NCBI GenBank assembly: GCA_048772705.1
Contig: JBLWGC010000200.1
Coordinates: forward strand, 1 to 35,510
DNA: 35,510 nt
Direction of reading: 5' to 3'
From: Leidyana gryllorum EB-2025a
Taxonomy: Eukaryota > Apicomplexa
A program made the position numbers and the translations under genes. The notes beneath the pieces are model-generated. The model was not told the DNA's origin. It did not search any database and saw only the letters and a list, made by a program, of their open reading frames with translations. Shown here piece after piece: positions 23,583 through 33,674 of this stretch (position 1 is the stretch's first letter; each line of letters opens with the position of its first letter).

Positions 23583-23611
23583 CGCCTCGAGCGCTCTACC
23601 ATCTGAGCAAG
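23583..23611 (-). pseudogene. tRNA-Ala-like 5' fragment
   Basis: Minus-strand GGGCGGCTTGCTCAGATGG and GTAGAGCGCTC: acceptor strand, D-arm and start of the anticodon stem of an Ala-like gene, then retroelement B. Confidence 0.65.
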
Positions 23612-23677
23612 CCGCCCATCCGCTCTACATGGAAAACCTTCTGCATCCAGTGGCTGACCGAGTGCCGATACAACGGC

Positions 23678-23756
23678 TGACAAGAGTGGGATTCGAACCC
23701 ACGCCTTTCGGACTGCGGCCTGAACACAGCGCCTTAGACCACTCGGCCATCTTGCC
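23678..23756 (-). tRNA. tRNA-Leu(CAG)
   Basis: 79 nt; Leu(CAG) as at 11957 with one base missing in the variable arm. All stems paired. Confidence 0.9.
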
Positions 23757-23851
23757 GGAGCGTTCTTGGCTCGCCACTTTACACGTTTTCTGTTCGTGAA
23801 GTCTCGAGAAGGGAGGACTTTTGGGGTTGAAGGCCGGTGTGTTTGTGAGCC

Positions 23852-23923
23852 ACCGAGATAGTATGGTGGTTAGTATATCCGCCTGTCACGCGGAAGACCC
23901 GGGTTCGATTCGCGGTCTCGGAG
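23852..23923 (+). tRNA. tRNA-Asp(GTC)
   Basis: 72 nt, loop CTGTCAC (GTC), stem TCCGC/GCGGA. Pair 1 is A-A and the T-stem has one mismatch (CGGGTTCGATTCGCG). Confidence 0.85.
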
Positions 23924-23975
23924 ATAGATCGTCTTCCGCTCTAGATTCCGTGATGCTTGCCTGAACGATGCGTGT

Positions 23976-24045
23976 TACAGCCACCGAGGATTGAACTCGG
24001 GACCTTCTACGTGTTAAGCAGACGTCGTGACCGGTAGATGGCTGC
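23976..24045 (-). pseudogene. tRNA-Val(AAC) with short D-arm
   Basis: Acceptor, anticodon arm (TTAACAC) and T-arm are Val; about 3 nt at positions 9-11 are missing and the D-loop is altered. 70 nt. Confidence 0.75.
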
Positions 24046-24184
24046 ACGGAGCTTCCGGACTGCCGAAGGGGCGTATGTCTCTGGAAACGCGTATCCGATG
24101 AGCCTGGTTCATATGTACGGCCTAAGTTGGACGGCCTGGACTAGTTAAGACCCTTCGCTTTGTATTCAGGAATGGAGATGTCAC

Positions 24185-24255
24185 GCATCTGTGGTTTAGT
24201 TGTAGACTGTGTCGTTGCCACCAAAACGACCCAGGTTCGATTCCCCGCAGATGCA
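24185..24255 (+). tRNA. tRNA-Gly(GCC), damaged anticodon stem
   Basis: Acceptor GCATCTG/CAGATGC and loop TTGCCAC (GCC) are kept, but the 3' anticodon stem (CAAAA) does not pair and the T-stem has a change. Probably inactive. Confidence 0.7.
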
Positions 24256-24325
24256 GAGAATTGCTTGAGGCACCATTCTGGGGTTTCAGGAGTGAGTTGT
24301 TGTCTGCTCCTCCAATCAGATCGCA

Positions 24326-24407
24326 CGACAACTGCTGGATTTGAACCAGCGCGGGCCAGGCCCAGTAGATTTCAAGTCTACCCCCTTAACCACTCGGACA
24401 AGGTGCC
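24326..24407 (-). tRNA. tRNA-Ser(TGA)
   Basis: 82 nt, loop CTTGAAA (TGA) on stem GTAGA/TCTAC, class II arm, T-arm perfect, discriminator G. One acceptor mismatch (GGCACCT/AGTTGTC). Completes AGA, CGA and TGA on one Ser body. Confidence 0.9.
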
Positions 24408-24539
24408 AACTGTCGAATTCGACATGCCACGAGGAGTGACCAAATGCCCCCAATTCAGCCTGTCCTGCGGCATTGATAGCCTGTCTCGAAGACAGCACGT
24501 TTCCTTGCTTTGGGTGGAGCTCACTCCACATGTTCGAGC

Positions 24540-24612
24540 TACAGCCACCGAAGATCGAACTCGGGACCTTCTGCGTGTTAAGCAGACGTCGTAACCACTA
24601 GACCATGGCTGC
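24540..24612 (-). tRNA. tRNA-Val(AAC)
   Basis: 73 nt, acceptor GCAGCCA/TGGCTGT, stem TCTGC/GCAGA, loop TTAACAC (AAC), T-arm CCGAGTTCGATCTTCGG. Best Val(AAC) copy. Confidence 0.92.
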
Positions 24613-24675
24613 ACGGAAGGTACCGCAAACCAAGAGGAGTATTGAGACTTCACAAAGTAGTGAGAACTAGTTGCG

Positions 24676-24747
24676 AGATCGCGCCGGGAATCGAACCCAG
24701 AGCGGGAGATTCAGAGTCTCCAGTGCTAACCACTACACCACGCAACC
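24676..24747 (-). tRNA. tRNA-Gln(CTG)
   Basis: 72 nt, acceptor GGTTGCG/CGCGATC paired with wobbles, stem GGAGA/TCTCC, loop CTCTGAA (CTG), T-loop TTCGATT. Only sound Gln gene. Confidence 0.91.
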
Positions 24748-24843
24748 CATCCACTCCTTCACAAAAAAGAGTTGGTAGAGCATCCGGACTAGCCCTCAAC
24801 ATGCAACACGCGTATCTCTACTAACCTCTGAGATATTGTAACT

Positions 24844-24909
24844 GGCTCTTGTACTTCAGTCGACAGAGCGTGTGGTTGTAAAATACAAACCCGGAGACCC
24901 GGTCTCTGA
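24844..24909 (+). pseudogene. tRNA-Asn pseudogene
   Basis: Sister of 2139: GGCTCTTGTA, CGACAGAGCGTGTGG, then a scrambled anticodon and T-arm. Flanks match 2080-2280. Confidence 0.5.
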
Positions 24910-25017
24910 GGCAACCTTCACACATACTGCGGTGCCCACGTCTATCCAAGGGCTACAGGGCACCTTCAAAGCTCTCAACTCTGTAGTAAAATAGCGCCAA
25001 TTGCAGCACTACAAACT

Positions 25018-25055
25018 TTGGACGACCTGGGCATTGATCCCAGTAGCTCTACGAG
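25018..25055 (-). pseudogene. tRNA-Ala 3' half
   Basis: T-arm and 3' acceptor of Ala (ACTGGGATC, CCCAGGTCGTCCA) on the minus strand; the 5' half is replaced by retroelement sequence. Complements the half at 19994-20040. Confidence 0.8.
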
Positions 25056-25460
25056 GACTTAAGTGCACAAAACTGGGGGCTCGGAGAATCGGACCCTTCA
25101 GAGTGAAAGCAAAAATCGCGGGCGACGTGTATGAGCTTGAATTACCACCGAACCTCAAGATACACAACCGATTTCACATCAGCAAACTCACCAGGTACCA
25201 CGGAACCCCCAGCGCACAGCACGCACCGATCTACATTATGGAATCAGTCATCGGAGAGAGAACAACAGAGAGCGGACTCGAGTGGCTAGTCAAATGGGAC
25301 GGATACAGCAGAGAGCAAGCTACGTGGGAACCATGGACAGTGCCGAACGAAGGAGATGCAACGGATCTTATCCTAGCTTTCAGAGCGGACTACAATGCGC
25401 GACCGGGAACACGAACTCCGTACACCGAAGCCGAACTCCGCGGAGCCGACCTCAATTTTA

Positions 25461-25472
25461 GGGGGGGAGGAG
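25461..25472 (+). other. Polypurine tract of fragment C
   Basis: GGGGGGGAGGAG directly before the LTR start TGTAAGG. The last pol codons read through it. Confidence 0.8.
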
Positions 25473-25665
25473 TGTAAGGTGAACATCTATCACCGGCAAC
25501 CCGGAGACCGGCCGGCACAACACCCGGAGACGGAGACACCGATAGACACACACGCGTGTTACCTTTTTACTTGCATGACCGATAAACCTATGGAGGACAC
25601 AGGCTTAGAGCTACGTAGCGGAAAGACCCTCACCTCGCCCGGACCAGCCGATCCACCTGGTTACA
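25473..25665 (+). repeat. LTR of fragment C
   Basis: 193 bp with inverted ends TGTAA and TTACA. Contains GGCCGGC and a degenerate GGAGACACC half-hairpin, and a short frame starting MTDKPMEDTG inside the LTR that resembles the start of Gag in element D. The LTR edge abuts the integrase region of D, so C inserted into D or was joined to it. Confidence 0.82.
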
Positions 25666-28600
25666 TCCTGTGTCTAGTTCGAATGGGCTCATCCTCGTGG
25701 AGCTTTGCAGTGCGCTATTATAGGCGAGTTCGACGGTCGCCAGGTGGGAGGTCCATTGGTGTCCGATGCCTTCAAGGGTACATCGCAGTAGTTGCAAGAT
25801 GGACCGATTAGCTCGTTCCACTAGACCATTAGTCTGCGGGTGGTATGCTGTAGTCATGGCCAGTTGGGATCCTAGATTCTTGAACAGACTCCTCCAGACC
25901 TCCGATGTAAATCTGGGATCCCGGTCGCTTACTATCCGTTTCGGTATGCCATGTATTCGGACAATGTTAGCGAGGAATAACTCGGCCGTTTGTTCTGCGG
26001 TGATGGTCTTCAGACAGGGTGTCAGGCGGATCCTTCGGGTCAGACGATCCACCACTACCATGAGATAGTCTTGTAGCGTATCCGGGTCGCGTGGTAGTTC
26101 CAAGAAATCTATCCCGACTTCTTCCCACGGGAAGAGGGGGCTTCGCAGTGGGTTGAGGAGACCTACCGGCCTGTGGTTCCTTCGTTTTGCCCTTTGGCAC
26201 ACGTTGCAAAGGTGACAGAATTGAATAACATCAGCCATTAGCCCCTTCCATCTGAAGACGGCACGTATGCGGCCCGCCGTTTTGTCGGGGCCCAGGTGTC
26301 CCGCCATTCTTGAGTTGTGGTTGTCGGCTTTGATAGAGTGTATCAGTGCCGCATCCGGTGGTACGACAATAGTGCCATCGGGTGCCACCGGGAGGTCTTC
26401 TATCCATTCAATGTTCGGATAGTCGTTGATGTGTTCGCGGTGATTCTTCCACGACTCTCGTAAACCGGTCTTCCAGATGTTGGTCGTGTTCGTTATCGGT
26501 CGTTGTGACAGTAAGGACTTGCGCGGGGCGGGTGTTCGGTTCAGTAGGTCGGCTCAAAAGATCCGCGATCAGGTTGTTAACGCCCGGCATGTATTGAATT
26601 TGTAGATCGAGTTCTGACAGCGAAACCAGCCATCGGAGCTGTCTATCGGAGAGGTGTGCTTGATGTAGCAGAAATGTCAACGGCTTGTGGTCGGTTTGAA
26701 TGACGACTCGTCGGCCCAACAGGAGGTGCCGCCAGTGGCGACATGCGGCGACAATACTCAAGAGTGTCCGCTCGTGTGTCGCATAGTTTCTTTCAGGTGC
26801 GCTCAACGTTCTGGAATAGAACTCGATAGGCCTCTTTCCATGCTCCTCTTGCTGCTCGAGTACCGCTCCCGATAGCGATCGCGCTAGCATCAGTGGTCAC
26901 CCACAGTTCGGTGCATTGTGGGCCAGGAAACGCTAAGGTGGTGGCGTTAATAAGTGCGTTCTTGAGCTGAGTGACCGCGGTGTCGATGTTCGGATCCGGG
27001 GGTAATATAGCGCGTGGTCCTTTGAGTCCATGAGTAGCCTCATGGATTGGTTTGGCGATCTGGGCAAAGTCCGGGATGAATCTTCGGTAGTAATTGAATG
27101 ATCCTAAGACACTCTGTGCTTCCTGTAAGGTTTTTGGTGGGTGTATGCCCTGGAGAGCGGATACTCTGTGTGGTAGAGGAGTGATACCCTCCGGGTTGAT
27201 TCTGTGGCCGATGTAATCCACTTGAGTGTGAAAAAATGAGATTTCGGCGGTGTGCAATAAGTTGGTGTCTGCGCAATCGCTCTAAGACTTCCTTCAGGTG
27301 GGTTCTATGCTCGGCTCTTGATGCAGAGAATACTAACAGTCACCCAGATATACGAAAACTGAGATCCCGATAAGGTCACGGAAGACCATGTGCATGAGTT
27401 GCATGAATGTTGCTGGGGCATTCATGAGTCCGTTGGGCATGACCACCCATTCGAATAAGCCCCATGGCGTTGCAAATGCGGTCAGTGATCTGCTCTCCGG
27501 GGCCATTAAGACTTGGTGGTACCCGCTCTTTAGGTCTAACGTTGTAAAATACTGGGCTCCGGACAGAACTTGTAGGGCCTCTTCTATGGATGGCATCGGC
27601 GAAGCCACTCGGATTGTAGCGGCATTCAATTGCCTATAGTCACAAACTAGGCGCGGGACGGAGGTGTCCTTCTTAGGGACAAAAAGGCATGGAGCGGACC
27701 ACGAGGATGTGCTGGCTCGGATCTTTCCCGAACGTTCCAATTCGAGGATCTGTTTGCGCATTTCCTGAAGGTATCTTTGGGGTATACGATAGGGTCCCCT
27801 GACGAATGGCAGCCCATGTTAGAGATGTAGGGGACGAGGGAGCACGCAGAATACCATTACTAGAACAAAATCCCCTGTTACCCTGCGATGCTTCCCATAC
27901 CATCGGCGGTAGGCTCCTACGCAACTCGCAGAAGGACAGACGTTGATGTTTGTCAGGCCTTAGGCCCACCTTTTCCCAGTGTTGCATGAAGACAGTAGAC
28001 AGAACACAGAGGGCACGAACAGACAACAATGCCATCGAAACGTACCGCCATTAAGCCTCCAGCCGCCGGCCACGGGCCTGCAGCCGACCCGGCTGACAGC
28101 CCATTAGGATCCTTCAGGTGAATCTTGTGGTCCACTCCTGCGCTGATAGGAGGCATTGGTAAGTGCTCTTGGAAGACGTCCGGGTATTCTAGTTCGATCC
28201 ATTGTTCCTCCGTTGGCGCATCTAACTGGTCCACTTGTATTGCATTCAAAATTGCCTTCTCCCCTCCCCTTTCTTTGGTCCATACGGTTGTTTCGTCGTG
28301 AGTAAGGAGATTCGAGCCTTCCGTCAGGCTGAGTTGTCCATGTTTATTGGGGCCGAGCAGAAGTCTGAGTTCGAGGATGGTCGTCGTGGACACGATGAGG
28401 TCGTATTGGCAGTCCGGCGTTATCAGGCACCCGAGCGTGAGTTGTTGTCCCCTCTTAGTGCGGAGAGTCAATTCCGTTTGGTGGAATACCCTGTGTCCTG
28501 GTGAGCGTAGCGATGCGGATGTGACACGGTGTTGTCACTAGATGAAGTCGACGTACAACATGTTCGGAGACGCAGTTCGTGTTGCTGCCAGTGTCTAATA

Positions 28601-29734
28601 GTACCTGTGCAGTCATTTCGAGGTCGGTTCGTGGGTTGCGGAGAATCCACGTCACACTCAGTGGGGGAATCGGGCCTACTGCTCGTCGGCCTGGTCTGCC
28701 GGCTCCGTTGCAGCCAGGTAGGTCAGAAAATCCTTGTCATCTTCCGCCACGGTATTGAAGGTTTGGGGTCGGGCCGTTCGACGAATTCCTTCCTTCGGAT
28801 GCGGACACGAAGCATTCTTATGGTCCGTGCTCCCACAGTTGTAACAACGTCCTTCCCGTGTACACTGGTCGTGAGTGTACTGGCATCGGCGTCCTACCGT
28901 GCGTTGTCGGTTGTCCGGTGCAAATTTCCCAGTGGTAAGGTGTACTCGAGCCGTCACTGATGGTTTAGCCTCGTCCTGGTCCACGGTCATCGCGTAGAGC
29001 ATCGCCGCTCTACATAAACCGTCGAATCCCTGATCCAGACTAGAAGCCAAAGCAACCCTCTCCGTTCTCTGGAGTCCGCGCAAAAAGAAATTTCCAGCGG
29101 ATCTATCGTTCATCCGGTCCCCACATCGACGACGTAAGACTCGGCATCGGGTGATGTACTCGGCCATCGATCCCGTCTTTCGTAGATCTGCCCATCTGGT
29201 GAGATCATCCTCCGCACCACTCTGCGTGTCGAACTCTTGCAGGAAGAGGTCTCGAAAATCTTTCCAGCTGACTAGGTCCTTATTTCGAGAGACTCGTGAG
29301 TACCACTGCCGTCCACCACAGTTCCCATGGCTCGTATCCGATCGGTGCCGTCCTGAACTCCATACGCTTGGAACTTGGCTTCGCAACCTTCTAGCCAATC
29401 TCTTGCCGCTGATTCGCCCTCGCCCTTGAAGTCGTGTTGCTTCTTCAGCGCCGCCTGTGCTGTCTTGCTAGGACCTGTATGTCCGTCGTTTCTCGTTCTA
29501 ACCCCTTTCTCCTCGTTGGTCGTTCTGCTGATGGCGAGGTGGGTCAATTGGAGGGAAGCCTCTTGTATTTGAGCGATGAGGGCTTGAGCGGCCAATATGG
29601 CAGCATTGAGTTCTTGCACTCCCGTCGTTGGTGGATCGCTCGTGGGTCTTTTGGTTTCTTCCTCCGGGTTCACGTCATGCGCCGTTGAGCTCGGGAGTGC
29701 GTCGTTGGGTATGTGCCCGTCCGTAGCACCACCC

Positions 29735-29752
29735 AACGACGCACTGCTACCA
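29735..29752 (-). other. Element D primer-binding site, initiator tRNA-Met
   Basis: On the minus strand TGGTAGCAGTGCGTCGTT is complementary over 18 n to the initiator tRNA-Met 3' end (15007 copy) with CCA. It lies inside the Gag frame, about 100 nt after the Gag start. Confidence 0.9.
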
Positions 29753-29753
29753 A

Positions 29754-30099
29754 TATAGCCCCGACCGGGGCCACCTGCGGCCAGTAACACCTCCCGTCCG
29801 TTACGTAAGATCATTGCTGCGGTGGAGGTAAGTTCGGGAGTCGGATCGGTCATTCGAAGGTCGGTTGTTCAAAAAGGTAAGTTCAAGCACACGCGCGTGT
29901 CCGTGTCTCCGAGTGCCGGCCGGCCGGCCGGCCTCCGGAGACACAGACACCCCGAAGGTGGACTAACCGAGGTTAGGCACCGTCATTTGTCCGCCTGAGG
30001 CGTAGTAGCTCTCCCCCCCGTCGGGTGACCCATTGTCGGATCGAGAAGTGTAGGTCGGTCCAGCAGTGGGGGAAGCTCGGGTAACACTCCAGTGTTACA
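29754..30099 (-). repeat. Element D 5' LTR
   Basis: About 346 bp, starts TGTAACAC at 30099 (minus). Carries a large hairpin at 29903-29944 with GTGTCTCCG/CGGAGACAC arms and a GGCCGGCC core. The Gag start at 29853 lies inside. The 3' edge (TATA) is less certain than the start. Confidence 0.75.
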
Positions 30100-30577
30100 T
30101 GCCACATGTTTCACACCTGTTTGACACTCGTTTGTGATATGTTTGCGATATGTTTGCGACATCTTTGACACATGTTTGCCACTTGTTTGCTACATGTTTG
30201 CCACATGTTTCACACTTGTTAGTTACTTGTTTCCGACATCTTTGACACTTGTTTGCTACTTGTTCTCCACGTGTTACACACATGTTTCTCACTTGTTTAA
30301 CACATGTTTGCCACATGCTTGACACTTGTTTGATACATGTTTGACACTTGTTTGTGAGTTGTTTCACACTTGTTTGCGAGTTGTTTGCAACATGTTTGAG
30401 ACTTGTTGCGAACTTGTTTGACCCTTGCTTCGCGACATGTTTGACACTTGTTTGCAACATGTTCCAGCCTTGTTTGACACTGGTTTCCGAGTTGTTTGAC
30501 ACTTGTTTCACACTTCTTTGCTACTTGATAGGTACTTGAATGACACTTCTCTACAAGTCGTTTGAACTCGTACATAT
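30100..30577. repeat. 11-bp minisatellite array I
   Basis: About 36 imperfect copies of ACTTGTTTGAC (variants ACATGTTTGCC, ACTTGTTTGCT and others), beginning exactly where the LTR of D ends. The right border 30506-30577 recurs with two differences at 35241-35312. Both strands are open for long stretches only because of the repeat, so no gene is called. Confidence 0.92.
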
Positions 30578-31364
30578 CGTTCCAGAGCAATTGCACGCAA
30601 GATTGATGCAATTAGTTCGTTCTGCTTATCACATTCACGATAGGTTGCTAACTATTCCATCAATAAATAAATCTCACAGAAACAATGGGTACGGGGAAGC
30701 GCCCGAGCGAAGCGACAAGGGCGCTTGAGCTGGACTTAGGCGGCCAGCCGTTATGCAGCCTAGATCGGAGAATTTTACAAAATAAAAGAATTAAGCTAGA
30801 GCAATGGTTCCAACCCCTTCACTTCCGGACTTAAGCCACCTCTATAACTCACCGCTGCCCCCCGAACGCCATGAGCTGGATGACGGCTCAGCGCTCCCCA
30901 CACCCCATCAATACTTCTTCACGCACACTATTACTCAATGTACATATGAGCCTTAACATCCCGCTCGTACACTAACAATTCGAATACTCATAACTCTTAG
31001 CATATATACACTCTCTCAATGTTTTATAGCAAACAACTGACCACCACCCTCTTACCACCTCGAACTACATCACAATTGTCAATATACTCCTATTAACCTA
31101 CCTATCATTAGCCAAATTCATATCGTCCGAATCAACACTCAAATCCTATCCATAACTTGACTCCATCCGCATATTCTTACAAATACCCATTCACTCCAAT
31201 ACATAATGTCCACGATACGCACTGGACTCATGACATTCTTCTCAACACTAACAATTCAACTTCAATCTCATTGATCCCCTTATATCTAGCATTGCAAGCT
31301 TTTATACGTCTGCAAATACTCCCTCAATCAACGAGCAAATCGCTAACTCACTCTCGACGCCTCA
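30578..31364. other. Non-coding stretch with a G-poor tract
   Basis: No tRNA or coding frame recognised. An inverted repeat GCGCCC/GGGCGC sits near 30691-30723. From about 30895 to 31340 the plus strand is strongly depleted in G and rich in C, A and T. Confidence 0.6.
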
Positions 31365-31588
31365 TGTAAGTATCGGGCTCTAATACTGGGTCTGTGTGAC
31401 TGTCCTGTTTAGTTCTCCTAGTGAGCTTCTTCGGTAATATCGATCTAGCTCCAGATCTAGTGTTCACAGCCATTCTGGTCGGTTTGAGTGTTCGCGTCTT
31501 TGTAGTGCCCGTGTCTCCGTGGAGACACCGGTGTTCATGCAATCAAAAAGGGGCATACGTCTAGCTGTTGCTTGTGTAAGACCTTACA
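31365..31588 (-). repeat. LTR of element E
   Basis: 224 bp with ends TGTAAGG and CTTACA. Contains the hairpin GTGTCTCC-GT-GGAGACAC (31511-31528) after TTTTTGATTGCATGAACACC, and a short frame MAVNTRSGARS inside the LTR that looks like the start of Gag. Confidence 0.85.
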
Positions 31589-31652
31589 CCACTCCCCCTC
31601 TTTATAAGAGGTCTTCGCCGCGAAGCTCCGCCTCTGTGAACTGTGTTGCTGC

Positions 31653-31657
31653 TTGGT
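31653..31657. repeat. Target duplication of solo LTR F, left
   Basis: TTGGT, repeated exactly at 31933-31937. Confidence 0.85.
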
Positions 31658-31932
31658 TGTAGTGGTACACCGAGTCAAGTCTAGCCCTACCTTACGTGTG
31701 ATCTGTTTTTAGTTGCATGAATAGTCCTAGTTTACACGTGATTCGTTTTTGGTTGCATGAACACACGGGTGTCTCCGCACGGAGACACCGGCAATACAGA
31801 CACGTGAACTTACCGATCTAGAAATGAACACCAGACGCACTAGGCGATCGAGTATTCTCCCTCGAGCCATGACCCACCGCTCCAAAACCAAGACAGCAGA
31901 GAGGGTAGATGACCCAGAGATGGAAACTTACA
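31658..31932 (+). mobile_element. Solo LTR F nested in element E
   Basis: 275 bp, TGTA at one end and TTACA at the other, flanked by the TTGGT duplication. Holds a perfect 10-bp hairpin GGTGTCTCCG-CA-CGGAGACACC (31768-31789), an internal ~40-bp duplication around TTTTT(A/G)GTTGCATGAA (31695-31721 and 31735-31761), and a short Gag-start-like frame MNTRRTRRSS. Solo LTRs arise by recombination between the two LTRs of an inserted copy. Confidence 0.88.
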
Positions 31933-31937
31933 TTGGT
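31933..31937. repeat. Target duplication of solo LTR F, right
   Basis: TTGGT, pairs with 31653-31657. Confidence 0.85.
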
Positions 31938-32885
31938 GGGTCCTGTTCCATTCGGTTCGGTAGTTGATAATGAGGTCGGAGGCATCGGCCTCTATTAGGG
32001 TAGTGCGCGGTTCCCATGTCGCCTCCTCTCGCGGGTATCCAGCCCACTTCACCAAAAAGCTGAGCCCGTTGGCATCGTGTTTTTGGGCCAAGACTGCTTC
32101 CATCTGGAAGATTTCGTCTGTTGCTTCTGTGGGGGGTTGTCCATGGTATTCCTTGAGGCGCGAGCAGTGGAACTTTCGCAGGCCTCTCCATTGGCGCGGC
32201 ATATTGAGTTCGACAACGTCTCCTTCTGAGATTCGCGTGATCTGGAAAGGCCCTATGTAAGCCTTCCGTAGTTTGCCCTTGGGCGCTCCTGTGACTCCAC
32301 CAGCCTTAAGTAGTACCCATTGTCCCTCACGCAACGTTGATCGGCTGTGGCCTTTGTCATACTGTTCCTTTTGTTTGCCTTGTGCTGAGCGGATGCGGTC
32401 TTGGATGAGGGTCAGTGTTTCGGTGTGTAGTCCTTGGCTGACTGGGTTGGCGGCAATGTCTACAGTGAGACGGATGCGCGGGATGAAGCCTCTCTCGGTT
32501 TCGAATGGAGAGATCCCAGTGGACGCGTTGGGGAGGGAGTTGTAGGCGAATTCCACTGATGCCAGCTTGCTAACCCATTTTGCTCCCACCTCCTGTTCGC
32601 ATAGGCTTCGCAATACTTGAATAATTGTTCGGTGCGCTCTCTCAATGAGGCCATTTGTTTGAGGATGTCCCCGCGTGCTGGGTTTCAGCTTAGTCCCCGC
32701 CGATTGGAGTAGCTTCTCCCACAGCTCGCTCAGCCATCGGGCATCTCGGTCGCTGATTATGGCTCTGGGGAAACCGTGTTCCCGCACCACTCGTGTCATT
32801 AGCATAGCTGCACACTCTTCTGCGTTGGCAGTATGTTTGCAAGGTTCGAGCAAGATGCGCCTTGTCAATTGTGCAGGTCGGCGAA

Positions 32886-33674
32886 ACCCGCAAGGGTGAG
32901 CCCGACCATTACCGTAGGTTTTTTGGGGGTTCTTAGGGGGTACCAGAAACGACTTTTAGTGAAATAGGAATTTGATTAGAAGCTCTAGACCAGCTCGCTC
33001 GCTTACCTTAGGAATAGTAGTGGCCTCATTAGTTGGCAGCCAGGTTTTAGGCGAAATCTCACCGCTAGAATAAGAGATAGGCGACTGTCTCGAGCTCTCT
33101 GAGACACGAGAAGGCCTGATTTTTGCAAAAATGACACTCGCCAAACTTCAATTGGCTCGTTCGCTACAGCAAACTAGCCTCCCATCGAGATGTAAGGGTC
33201 GTCAGACTCCTTAATTTAGCTCTCGTGCGGCACGCAAGCAACCGATAGCAGCCCAAACGAGCCACTTTTCCCAAGATTTGGTGTGCGAGACGTGGGACTT
33301 GGACTGTTATTTTTGTTCTCAGATCTAAAAAGCTCTCTTCTCGCTCGCGCTCGCTTTCTTCCCCCCCAGATGTTCCCAAGACGTGACCTAGTGCCACTCA
33401 GACTAGTGTGGCACGTTCCCGCACCAAGTAAGTTCCCACAACTCATCCCCACACATCCCACATAGCCGAGGAAGAGCTTCGCCACTTTGCGACCAGAGCC
33501 TCACCTCCCCGTTGTGCAGTTTTTATCCCAGCCAACTGACCCTCATTCGCTACCTGCCCCAACCAGCATCCACTGACGCCCCAGCTAACATCTCATTGAG
33601 TCATTCTCAGTCTCCCCTACCGTCTTTCTCGTCTACTGAGGTTATTGGGTGTCTCTAAGCGAAATTTATCACAT
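32886..33674. other. Anonymous non-coding stretch
   Basis: No tRNA, recognisable protein or retroelement domain on either strand. Short frames here show no known motif. Contains the local repeat CTCGCTCG near 32995 and 33340-33355. Origin unknown. Confidence 0.5.

Larger units (their letters stand above)
25056..25665 (+). mobile_element. Chromovirus fragment C: chromodomain end of pol plus LTR
   Basis: Plus strand, 3' part only. It encodes the integrase C-terminal region and a chromodomain (LVKWDGYSREQATWEP at about 25290-25335), which in this family steers insertion to marked chromatin. A G-rich polypurine tract follows at 25461-25472, then the LTR. Partial copy; belongs to the Ty3/gypsy chromoviruses, as does B. 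Confidence 0.88.
25666..30099 (-). mobile_element. Ty3/gypsy element D, old partial copy
   Basis: Minus strand. From high to low coordinates: 5' LTR about 29754-30099; primer-binding site 29735-29752; gag 28676-29853 with a zinc knuckle near 28800-28845; protease near 28570-28610 (LLDTGS); reverse transcriptase about 27260-27760; RNase H about 26410-26900; integrase about 25670-26390 with HHCC and catalytic-core motifs. The 3' part beyond integrase is absent, where fragment C lies. Broken, around seven or more breaks; clearly older than A. Confidence 0.87.
31365..32885 (-). mobile_element. Chromovirus E, 3' part with a nested solo LTR
   Basis: Minus strand. Integrase catalytic region about 32480-32880 (SDRDARW, NGLIERAH), integrase C-terminal domain, chromodomain about 31985-32075 (LVKWAGYPREEATWEP), purine tract about 31589-31605, then its own LTR 31365-31588. 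The 5' part is absent. The solo LTR F lies inside it at 31658-31932. Old and partial. Confidence 0.87.

Noticed and set aside
30095-30611. Lys/Gln/Thr/Cys-rich and Cys/Leu/Phe-rich frames in the 11-bp arrays (also 34493-35135)
   Set aside because: An 11-bp repeat without stops is open in all frames. Composition is purely a product of the repeat.
32886-33674. Short frames such as 33164-33397 and 33216-33485 as small genes
   Set aside because: No motif, no start context that stands out, and competing frames of the same length on both strands.
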